Assembly: GCA_034401795.1 (NCBI GenBank)
Contig: CM067371.1
Location: forward strand, 83,207,306 to 83,271,305
Length of the DNA: 64,000 nt
Reading direction: 5' to 3'
Source of the DNA: Chaetoderma sp. LZ-2023a
Lineage: Eukaryota > Mollusca > Caudofoveata > Chaetodermatida > Chaetodermatidae
Below the pieces are notes generated by a model, which was not told where the DNA came from, did not search any database, and saw only the letters and a list, made by a program, of their open reading frames with translations. Below, in pieces: positions 10,396 through 20,300 of this stretch; positions within the stretch are counted from its first letter, which is position 1; each line of letters starts with the position of its first letter. The translations under genes were made by a program, and so were the position numbers.

Positions 10396-11129
10396 ATACA
10401 CATGTTAGTGAATATTATAACTACCCATTATTTTTGTTAATATTATTCCAACTATAATTTACTGATAATTGTCATATTGAATATTGAAGAAAACACACCT
10501 TATAATTCCCCAACAAACCATTGTTATCCCATTGACATGGGTATTTGAAACCCTGAATGCACTGTTGTTCTATTTATAGAAATTATGTTTTAACCCTTTG
10601 AATCCGAAAGGACGAATTCAAATTCATTTAAGAGAAGCTATATTGGTTGACTCGTCCACCAGGCATTCTGGATCCCATTATCTTCACAAAAATAACTTTC
10701 CTGAAACGTTGCACTAATCATAGCAAAACATAATTTCTTTTAAAGACAAGAGGAAACCAATATAATTGCAAACATTTCTCGACACACGTTATCGTCTAAA
10801 ATGACTATGTACTGCTTATGGATTTGTATTTCATTTTACTAACATTTAATATCATAATATGAAACTGTTGAATTCAATTCACTAATTCGAAAACTGTATC
10901 CAAAGCTTCTTAACTTATCAGTTTTGAGCTTGTGTGGCTATATCGGTTTGTTTGAATGAAACCAACTTTCTAATTGTTCATTAGGTTATAATATCAAGCC
11001 AAAATTCAGTTTGAACAATTCAAGCCAGTCTGACTTCTGTTGTTTTGCTTGTTTTAAAACTAGCCTTGATCAAATGCTGTAGTGAGAGTATGCACTGATT
11101 ATTTCTTCAAACCCTGAATTCCCAGAATC

Positions 11130-11275
11130 TATATTCCAATGTAACTATTCAGTGAATAAACTGGTGAATATTTTGAAACTAATTTTAAAAGACCTGTTAG
11201 TGACATAGGCATGATAGGCAACACCAGCTCCCAGTCAAATTAGTTTCAAAATATTCAGCAGAAATTGTAAATGAG
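11130..11275. repeat. Palindromic repeat, family A
   Basis: GAATATTTTGAAACTAATTT and CCAGTCAAATTAGTTTCAAA form arms around a short loop containing GGCAACACCAGCTCCC. It is a non-coding foldback repeat. Confidence 0.6.
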
Positions 11276-11369
11276 TTCGAATTTTGCCTTTCAGGTTCAA
11301 AATGTTGGATGATCATGATTCATGGGGTATAAGTTTAGACAAAAATTTCATTGAGCAAAAATTCTTTAA

Positions 11370-11455
11370 CTTGCTTAGTATTTTGAAAACAAGCTTAGCC
11401 ACCAACAACTTTCAGGCAAATTGTAATGAAAATATTTAGCGGGTCCAGAGATATA
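11370..11455. repeat. Palindromic repeat, family A2
   Basis: GTATTTTGAAAACAAGCTTA, GCCACCAACAACTTTCAGGC and AATGAAAATATTTAGCGGGT match the layout of the copies at 6411 and 30340. Confidence 0.5.
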
Positions 11456-11534
11456 GCCCCTGGAATATGTCGTCTGCATAAACTCAGGAGTCAGTCGGTT
11501 GTGAATCCATTCTTGTTTATGATTGTAGTCCTCG

Positions 11535-11613
11535 CTAGATTATGATCATGTTGATAGTCACTTACTGGACTGGCGGTATGATCAGCGAACGAAAAGAAAA
11601 GAAGAAGCTAGCT
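11535..11613 (+). mobile_element. SINE-like retroposon, 3' fragment
   Basis: The sequence GATAGTCACTTACTGGACTG, then GGCGGTATGATCAGCGAACG and GAAAAGAAAAGAAGAAG is the same 3' tail as the retroposon at 10150-10382, in the opposite orientation. The 5' part is absent. The rest of 10400-12110 shows no gene. Confidence 0.6.
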
Positions 11614-12114
11614 TGTGTTTGATAAAGCGCCATGCTAATCAGAATTAATAATTATAATAAAGGCTGGAGTTCCAAAAACTATATAATTATATTTTAAGTA
11701 AGTCAAGCATTATAAATAAAATTAAAAGTTAAAAGTTACTTGTTTCATATTTAAACATATATTATAAGAGGACTAAGTTTTTGTCGTGTAAAATGTTAAT
11801 CGAATCATGTTTTGGAGTCGTTATCAAATTGTTGTTAATTTCATTCTCCTAAATGAAATTTTGTCATCAACTTTAAAAAGTATAATCATGATTGTTTGTG
11901 TATCATTTGTTCCAAGTTTTCACAACATTGTAATCATTGTGGATATATACTAATTGTCAAATTTGAACTTCTTTGAATGATTATAAACAAATTATCTTCC
12001 TGTAAAAGGAGTGTTTGTTGTTACTCCTGGATGAGTCGCCTGATTGAAATGTGACTGACAAATAGTAAGCTTATGGGGTCTTGAGTATGTGCTCATAGTA
12101 CAGGGCATGAATTA

Positions 12115-12691
12115 ACATGGGATAGATCCAGTCTGTCACTCAATTTACCTTTCCAGTTTATCCATCCATCATATGACGTCATAATCAACTATGTGACATG
12201 TAGGATGACTTCATAATCAATTACAGCATGAATGACTGGATTAAGTCCGTCTTTAAAGCTTAATAGTCGGACACATTGTAAGAATTGTATGCCCTTACCA
12301 ATTTAACCCTTTAAGCCTTAAATTTGTTAAAGAAGATTTCAATTTTGTCAATGAAAATGTTAATTTTCAGACCAAGAGAAGACTATTTTTGAAAATTTAC
12401 CAATGGAATTACTGGCTCGATTAATTTTCAAAAATAATCCTCTCTTGGTCTACAAATTGACATTTCTCAAGACCAATGTAGAAACCGTTTTTGGCTGATA
12501 TAAGTGTTAAAGGGTTAATAAACTGTAGCAGTACCCAGTCAAATTAGTTTCAAAATATTCAACAGCTTACCTGAGTGTACAGTTTTCTGGAAATTGATAG
12601 TCAGTGAGTTCAGGGATCAATAGATCCAAACACGAGCAAGGTGTGGGTGGAGCTTAGCTAGTGATGGGTGGAGCATAGCTAAAACAGGAAA
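12115..12691. repeat. Long family A repeat copy with embedded family B palindrome
   Basis: The order of blocks (CATATGACGTCATAATCAAC, then CAAATTAGTTTCAAAATATT, then CAGCTTACCTGAGTGTACAG, then GTGTGGGTGGAGCTTAGCTA) is the same as in 35630-36545. Bases 12302-12516 are a family B hairpin with ends TTTAACCCTTTAAGCC and GTGTTAAAGGGTTAA. The right end of this repeat abuts DIRS-B. Confidence 0.65.
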
Positions 12692-12707
12692 GTTATTACT
12701 ACATTAC

Positions 12708-13017
12708 AACTTACCTCCTTGCATTACTATTGCTCTTTCCTTCTCTGAAGGGAAGCGTAGTAGGATGAAATTTTTACAGCCAATGTTTGCTGCGCTTTGT
12801 GGTTACGGAGTGACTGAAGGCTTCTTCAGGAATCTCCATACTCTCTCCAATGATGAGATCCATAGCAATTCGCTTGAATGCTATATCTCAGAACGAGGCA
12901 GGAAGAGGGTTAATACATAACCCAGAGCCAATGAGTGAGTCATAAGGCATAATGACAATCTCATTGGCTGACAGCCGTCACATGACTTTGTTGTAGCAAC
13001 CAAGTCTTCATTCCTTT
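12708..13017 (+). repeat. DIRS-B left inverted terminal repeat
   Basis: About 300 bp, reverse-complementary to 29563-29868 with few differences. Shared landmarks are TTGCATTACTATTGCTCTTT, CTATATCTCAGAA and CACATGACTTTGTTGTAGCA. A minus-strand open frame here (12881-13084) is incidental. Confidence 0.85.
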
Positions 13018-13500
13018 TCCTACTAGTGAAGGAAGGGGTAGTGGAAAATTTTATAGCCAGTTTTAAAAAAGTTTTAAACTTCAATACTGCTGTGGTATTA
13101 TTTCAAGCGTTCAAAGGATCCACAAGATGTCAGACAAAAAGAGTTGACCTTCTAAGATAAGTGGTTGTAGGTCTTTATGATCAATATTGATTTTATTGAT
13201 CATTTCTATTTTCGTGTTACCAGTTTTGGTTTTTTACTCCCAGAGTGTTTTAGACATTGTTATTGTCTATAATTGCTTCTTCCTTACAGTAGCTTGTTTA
13301 AGTTACCTATGTACATGCTTGGTTAGCATTTGAGCATGAAATCCATGATATCTCAGTAACATACTCTCTTAAAGAAAAACCAATATTAAATAATTTAGAG
13401 ACTGGTTTGGTCTCTATTGTTTAATGGGTTCAGCGCTGTCTGATCCCTTTTTAGCTTCGGGACTTTACCCTATCAAATCTTTCTCTGTTACGATTCAGAT

Positions 13501-14169
13501 TTGAAAAAGTCTCCAAAGAAGATTAAAGTCAAGTCTAAAGAAAAGGAGATTGCTCTTTATTCTATTAGATGTCCTAACACCAGCTGCCATAGATTCATTC
13601 TGGCCATGTGTGCCTTAAATGCACTTCGTGCTCTATCAATTCAACCTGTCTTATTTGCAGCTCATGGTCCCAGGCTACTAGACTTGCCTTTTTCAAACCA
13701 AACACACCTGATCACTAAAGGGAATTCTTCTCCTTTAGGGTATGTGATTAAAATAAAGGCCAAACCCGATCCCTCACTTTATTCATCCATCCTTGAAAGG
13801 ATTGTATTATCAATGGAATGCCTGCAGAAACAAGTGAGCAATATAGATGCGTCGATTGATGGAAGAATTAATAAAATGATCCTGGACCAGTCAGCTTCCA
13901 ACGTTTCATTTCCTGATATTATTGAAGGGGAAACGTCGGAACTGACTGTTCCTAGGAAATGCTTATTCAAGTCCAAGAGTGTTTTACGTCTGATAATCTT
14001 CACTGTTTCAGGGGTTCAAAATCATCAATGACAGGAAAGAACAAAAGTACGAAAAAGCCTCTGGTTTCGCCTCGTTCATCGCTTCAGAAGCCAGTCATTT
14101 CTACTCAAGCACCTTCTACAGTCAACATTCCGCATCCTGCGCCTATGAGGACCGAGTCAGGATCATCCT
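13501..14169 (+). pseudogene. DIRS-B gag-like N-terminal region
   Basis: An open frame of up to 176 codons, lysine-rich at the start (KKSPKKIKVKSKEKE), followed by a CPNTSCHRF segment that recalls the Cys/His opening of the DIRS-A gag, then a region with SILERIVLSMECLQKQVSNI that could form a helix. It begins with TTG rather than ATG. The frame stops near 14031. The downstream gag sequence is cut by DIRS-A at 14170 and resumes after 21243. Position, just inside the left terminal repeat, is the main reason for calling it gag; the homology itself is weak. Confidence 0.45.
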
Positions 14170-14183
14170 TTCTCCTTCGATCA

Positions 14184-14345
14184 ATACTCACCATTCTGTT
14201 ACTTCTGATATACAGCTGGCCTTGACAGCGGCTCTAGGATTATAGACTTAGAAAGCTTTACCGACTCCTGGGAACCGGGTACTCGCCTCCCAACTGCCGA
14301 GTACCCGTTTACCATAGAGCTCATTCTTGTTTGCATAGCAACAAG
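14184..14345 (+). repeat. DIRS-A copy 1 left inverted terminal repeat
   Basis: Complementary to 21048-21198. Landmarks are ACTCACCATTCTGTTACTTC, AGAAAGCTTTACCGACTCC and CTGCCGAGTACCCGTTTACC. About 900 bases of untranslated leader follow; I see no gene there. Confidence 0.85.
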
Positions 14346-15237
14346 AGCAATACATGCTTTCTGCATTAAGGATTTTAGTGGTTTTTTTGTGAAACAAAAG
14401 ATATAAGTCTTTAATCTGTGATAGTTTGTGTGTTCGTGAAAGGATAACTAAGGACTATGGAGAATACCGCCGAAGATAACCAGGTTGTATCGTTCTTTAT
14501 TATCCATAGTTAAAAGACTTAGGTCTCTAAATTTCGTTGTGTCGCATGTTCCAATTTCTGACCCCATAGAATCTGGGACGTGTGCTAACAACGATATATG
14601 CCAGACGATCGCCTTCTTTAAACCCCAACAGGCGATCGGCAGATATGAAAATAGGTGTTTGCTACGGTATTTCTAACACGAATATCGGCTGACGTCGTTC
14701 TCCGTAGGATCCGAGCGGGTGACGTCACACCCGGTCGCTCGGATGTTTATGTGAAGAAAATTTGTTCATTAATTCGCGCATCTTGTTCTGGGTGCTGCGT
14801 ACTAAAAATGGTACCGGAAACTTTAGAATGATCAAGTTTACGTGCGATCACGATCGGTTTGCAATGATCGGTGGTTTCAAAATTCTTGAGTGGATGCGTG
14901 GTCTGCGGTTTTACCGTGTGATACAGCAGTTTGTTATACATTTTGTTGTTTTCTTCACATATCGTGCTGCTTTCGTTAGGAGTATAATTTATATTGATTA
15001 GTAAATATACCCCGAATGCTATGCGATATGATTCCTGGAGCCGTTACACATCCTGGAGGATCTATTATGGGTGTGTTTGATGCCCGCCGCGTTCTTGTCA
15101 TCATAATCAATGCGATCGTTGTTGTAACGTGGCGGGTGGGGTGCGGGGAGGTTACGGTTAATTTATGAGTCAAAATTATTTGAAAATTAATTGTCTGCCT
15201 TCCATCCGGGTCTCGTTCCGCTTGTTTATTGTAGGTT

Positions 15238-15253
15238 TGTGCTTATTTTATAG
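15238..15253 (+). promoter_or_regulatory. Possible splice acceptor ahead of gag
   Basis: The pyrimidine-rich TTTGTGCTTATTTTATAG ends exactly where the conserved gag peptide begins (GCC AAG CCA). The same arrangement occurs in copy 2 (50103-50119). In copy 1 the in-frame codon just upstream is TAG, so the peptide needs a start or an upstream exon spliced to this point. No donor was confirmed. Confidence 0.35.
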
Positions 15254-17330
15254 GCCAAGCCAGCCCCGCCATCATGTGACGAATGCCATAAGTTTGTCCG
15301 TGTAGTGTTCAAGGACCATGGTTGTTTTAGGTGTTCCCTGTGTAATATAGGTCATAGGTGTAATGTTTGTGCAGTGTGGTCCGTCGAGATGATGGTTAAG
15401 TTCCTTGCCCAGAAGGACTTGGCTGGGTCTGACGCGGGGTCAGGCGGTCCGAGACGAAATTGTGGAGCGCCCGGTTCGGCCGGTGGGGGTGCTCCACGTC
15501 CCCAGCTGGAGGTGGCGGAGATGGCACCGCCGGCGTGGTTTGGTCCGGCTATGCAGGGTTTTCTGCATAGTGTTCTGCCCACGCTGGTGTCGTCCCTGCT
15601 ACCAACGGGTGGGGGCCAGTTTCTCCCCATGCCTGGTACGGATCCTGTCCTTGGACAGGATTCTGGACTGGTTACCGAGCGGGCCGTCTCGTACGGCCCC
15701 CTGGCAGTCCCGTCTGGCTTCGGCCAGACGGGTTCTGTCTCTCTGCGGCCACCTCCGGGTGGTCCAGTAGCGGTGGCCGGTCCGTCAGGTTGACTCGTCT
15801 AGTGACGGCTCTTCGGAGTCTGAAGACGAGGAGGCCGAGGAGGAGAGGTTGCTGCGGCCCGTGAAGCCGCAGGTGGAGAATATGGAGGTTGATTCCGTCC
15901 TGGACGGAACCAGCCTCCATTTGTCTGGTTTGGCGCAAGCCAGGTCAGCGGCTCCGCCTGCGGCTGAGGCCAATCCGTTACCGTGCACCGGTTCCGGGCG
16001 GCTTGGTTTGTCACCAGCCGTCACGGGAACGGGTGTGCCGGGCCAGGCGTGGTACTCACCTATCTCGCCTGGTCCGGCAGCCGGACGTGGGGTGCCGTTG
16101 GTGCCCGTGTCCGGCTACGGTTCCGCGACTGTTATGGGTCCGTACGGTTTTCCGTGCGGACCTACCCCATGGACCGGAGTGTTTCATGGGGTGGCGGCGG
16201 AACCGTGTGGTAGCGGAGTGCCTGGCGTGTCAGCCGTGGCTCCTTTCCGGGAGGCCGTGGCTGGCAGACCCGTGAGCACGTCAACGGGTGACGTGTTTGC
16301 GGGGGTGTCTTCGTCGGAGGTAGATTGGTCGGATGCTCTGGCATGGCTAGCCAGGGTTGACCCGTCTGTGGTTTCGGCCACGGCCGATGAAGATGCGCCC
16401 CGTCCGTCGGTTGCGTCGATTAGGACGGGGATTTTGCCCGCGGCCCGGATCCAGTCAGTGGGACTGGATCCACGGTTCATAGATTTGTTGGATGCTATTT
16501 ATAGCAAACAACTAATGACCAAGGGTCAGCTCCCTGCGTCCTCCAGGGAGGTGCGGGCAAGATGTCGTATTCCGCGGGGGTAATATGACAGGTATGGTGT
16601 AGTCCCGTCGGTCACGGAGGATGACGGATGGGTACTGGGAGTCCAGAGTGCCGGGTCGGGTGGCCCCGGTCCGGCACTAGTGGATAAATCTCAGGTACAC
16701 CAGGAAGAAGTCCTGTCCCTATGCGATGAGGGTGTGAGGGCAGCGATGAGCGCTGTCAATCATTCTTATCGTCTCCTTCAGTCGGTGTGGGCTGAAGCGG
16801 GGGCAGGCCACCCTGTGGCGCTTTCATGTGTTAATGACGGCTTGGTGCTGTCGATGGACGCATTGGCAAGGGTGCAAGCGCGAGTGACGAAGTCCAGGAG
16901 GCAAATGGTCATTGACCATATGCGTCCGGCTACGGCAGTCAGGGAGCGTCTTTTTGGGACGCCCCTGACAGGGCCTAGCATCTTCGGTGCCCAAGCGCGG
17001 GCCATCTTAGAGGATACCGCCAGTATCGCGCAGAATCGGTTAGCGGTAAACCTACAGCTAGAGCTAGTGCGGCAAGCGCACGCACTAGGGGCTGTGGGGA
17101 AACCGCTAACGGGACAGCCTTCAAAGAAGCATAAGGGCAAGGCGAAAGCCAGGCCTGTTGCGACTTCTGCTTCAGCTGGGTTTTCGGAGCCGCCGCCGGC
17201 GAAGAAGCCCAGGAAGGTTGTAGAGGCGCCTACCCTCCCCAATGTTGCTCCTGACCGCCCTAGGGGTGGGAAGGGGAAGGGTAAGGGTAAGGCCTCAAAG
17301 GGCGGACAGGAGGGGCCGAAGCGTACCTGA
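15254..17330 (+). pseudogene. DIRS-A gag-like ORF1 (one frameshift, one stop)
   Basis: Begins with a Cys/His-rich module (CDECHKF, then CFRCSLCNIGHRCNVC), probably a zinc-binding domain. A long Pro/Gly/Ser-rich segment and an acidic stretch (EDEEAEEERLL) follow. The C-terminal helical domain (16680-17100) has LCDEGVRAAMSAVNHSYRLL and GTPLTGPSIFGAQARAIL, then a Lys-rich basic tail. Copy 2 reads through positions where copy 1 is broken. Copy 1 lacks about 32 nt near 15790, shifting frame, and has TAA at 16581-16583 where copy 2 has GAA. Gag would package the RNA in virus-like particles; in this copy it must come from another element. Confidence 0.75.
15640..16570 (+). other. Array of short hairpins inside the DIRS-A gag region
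   Basis: At least nine short perfect or near-perfect inverted repeats occur in 930 bases. The arms are 15642-15650/15653-15661, 15681-15687/15693-15699, 15709-15718/15723-15732, 15893-15900/15902-15909, 16137-16147/16152-16162 and 16164-16171/16185-16192. Further stems are a CACGTCA/TGACGTG pair near 16276-16296, 16447-16456/16462-16471, and CTCCCTG/CAGGGAG near 16530. In copy 2 three of them differ at paired positions in ways that keep the stem. Confidence 0.65.
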
Positions 17331-20300
17331 GGGTACGAAAGCTCCCTTCATATCCGCCTGGACCGCGCCTGTGCGACAGGAACAGCGGTGCCAGTTATAC
17401 CCGTCGTGCCTAGAACGAAATGGTTCTCACTCTCTCTCGTTAAGAAAAGGGGGGGGGGGGGGGGCGGAATGCGAGCCGGACAACCCCGTTAGATGTCGAG
17501 GCGTCTATGGTGGGTGGAAGGCTCATGCGTTTCGTCGAGGCCTGGCGAGGTGTGACGTCAGACAGTCTGGTCCTGGGATGGTTATCCCAGGGTTACATGC
17601 CGGAGTGGTGGGACTTTCCACCACAAAATCTGTCTTTGGCACCTGTCTGGACACCCGTACCAAGGGAGCCAGACAAGTTAGAAGCCGTTCAAAAGGAAGT
17701 GTCGGGTTTGCTTCTGAAGGGAGCAATAAAACCAGCAAACCGAAACACTCCAGGCTTCTATTCAAACATGTTCCTTGTCCCCAAGAGCACAGGGGGATGG
17801 AGACCCATACTCAATCTCAGGCCATTAAATTGGTTTATCCATACGCCTCGGTTCCAGATGGAAACGCCGAGGTCGGTAATGGCGGGATTGAGGAAAGGAA
17901 TGTGGTGTGTATCGATCGATCTGAAAGATGCATATTTCCACATTCCTATGAATCGGAGTTGGCACAGGTTTCTGAGATTTGCGTTTCAGAATCAAGTATG
18001 GGAGTTTACAGTTCTCCCGTTCGGCCTGTCGACAGCTCCGAGGGTTTTCACAAGAGTGGTCCTTGCGGTGACAGCGTTTCTCAGAAAAGAGAACGTGGCG
18101 CTACACACCTACCTAGACGATTGGCTGCTCAAGGCAGACTCGCCAGCCAGGTTGAACGTGGATACTGCTCTGACTCTGAAGTTACTTTCAGATCTAGGCT
18201 GGATAGTCAACAAGGAGAAATCCGAGTTGAAGCCCACTCAACATTTCGTTTATTTGGGGATGCGATTCAACCTCGAGGAGGGCAGGGTTTACCCGTCAGA
18301 GCCCAGAATGGTGTCTCTGTTAGCCATCCTCAGGAGTTTTCGAGTGGGAAACCACATTCAGGCGAGGCGGTTCCTTCAGATGCTGGGCATGATGGTCTCC
18401 ATGGAGCAGGTTATCCCGTACGCTGCTTTAATGCGAAGGCCTATCCAGTTGTATCTGATGTCTCTGTGGAAACAGAGAACAGAACCCCTGTCAAAACTGG
18501 TGCCAGTTTTGGAGCCGATAATATCGCATCTTCTATGGTGGAAACAGCGTCAGAATCTCCTATTAGGGGTTTCGCTGCACCTACCCCACCCCCAGCTATC
18601 CGTCTACACGGATGCATCGCTGGAAGGGTGGGGTGCCTGCCTGGGAGAACACCAGGTCTCGGGCACATGGACTCTCCCGGAGAGTCAGCTGCATATCAAT
18701 CTGTTGGAAATGATGGCAGTGGAACTGGCGTTGGAAGAGTTCCTACCGATGATCAGGGGCAAGGCGATATTGATACGGTCGGACAATTCGACAGTAGTAT
18801 CATATATAAATCGCCAAGGCGGGACCAGGTCGCCCACTCTGTGCATCAGGGTGTGGCACTTGATTCAATGGTGCAGGAATTACTCGGTTGTTTTGAAAGC
18901 AGCTCATCTTCCTGGCCGATTGAACATTCTGGCGGATGCTTTGTCTCGCAGACAGAGAATCTTGCCAACAGAATGGTCCCTCAACCCTCCGGTTCTGGTA
19001 CGGATCTTCGAGCATTGGGGCAAACCCAACGTGGACTTGTTCGCCACAAAGGAAAATGCTCAAATCATGACATATGTCTCGCCGATTCCAGATCCAAATG
19101 CCGTCGATACAGACGCTCTGGCGATAAGCTGGAGAGGGATGCACGCTTACGCGTACCCACCCACCATTCTTCTACAGAAGGTATTGGTGAAGGTCAGGGA
19201 GGAACCGTGTCTGGTCCTGCTAATAGCGCCGTATTGGCCGAGCAGGGCGTGGTTCACGGATCTTCTAGATCTGCTGGTGGAAAATCCTGTGCAGTTGCCC
19301 GAGATTCCGAACATAATCTCCCATGCCAAGGGACGCTTCCTACACGAGCGTCCCGAAATGTTCAAATTGACTGCGTGGATGTTGTCAAACAACGTTCCAC
19401 GTCGGAAGGCTTTTCTCGACAGGCTGCTGATTTCATCGCGGCTGCGAGAAGGAGGTCAACCTTCAAGTCATATAACAACAAGGTTAAAAGATTTGCAGAC
19501 TGGTGTGAAGAAAAGGGTATTGATACCTTTCAATCCACTATTCAGCAAATAGCAGACTTTCTCTGTGAGCTGTTCTTTTCAGGACTAGCTCCCGTCACAG
19601 TTGCTGGATACAAGTCAGCTTTGGCATCAGTTATCCCTTGTCTAGCCAACAGGGATAGTCCAGAGGTGGCCCAGTTAAATGTGATGTTGAAGGGAATGAG
19701 CAATCTCCGACCGAGACAACCGGTAGTCATTCCAGCCTGGAGTCTATCTTTAGTGCTTAATGTACTGGCCAAGCACCCTTTCGAACCGTTGTGTTCGGCT
19801 AGTCTAAAGCATTTGACTCTAAAGGCGGTCTTTCTATTGGCAGCTTCCTCAGCTAGAAGGCGCAGTGAGATCCATGCGCTTTCGGCAGAGAGGAACCAAT
19901 TTATTGTTTCTGGAGAAGGTCTGCGTCTTCTGCCAAGAGCAGAGTTTATGTCAAAGAACCAATCTTTGAGATATCCCGGCAAACCGATCATTATACCGAA
20001 GTTAACTAGGTTTGATCGTGATGCCAGTGTCTGGTGCCCGGTCCGTGCTTTGACTAAGTACAAGAAACGGACTGACTCGTTACGGTCGAACGATAGACAT
20101 CTGTGGATCTGCCATAAAAAGCCTTATGGCGCTGCATCCATGGATACTATCTCTCGTTGGGTGGTCGAATGCATTCAGACTACTCACGAGATGGCGACTG
20201 GGCACCAGGTGCAGGGCGTAAGGGCACACGATGTCAGAGGAATAGCCGCCTCGACCGCCCTTTACAATGGTGTTCCGTTAGAGGACATCATGGCCGTTGC

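Noticed and set aside
16778-17242. 154-codon minus-strand frame
   Set aside because: Antisense of gag helical domain; no independent similarity.
19542-20063. 173-codon minus-strand frame
   Set aside because: Antisense of the recombinase gene.
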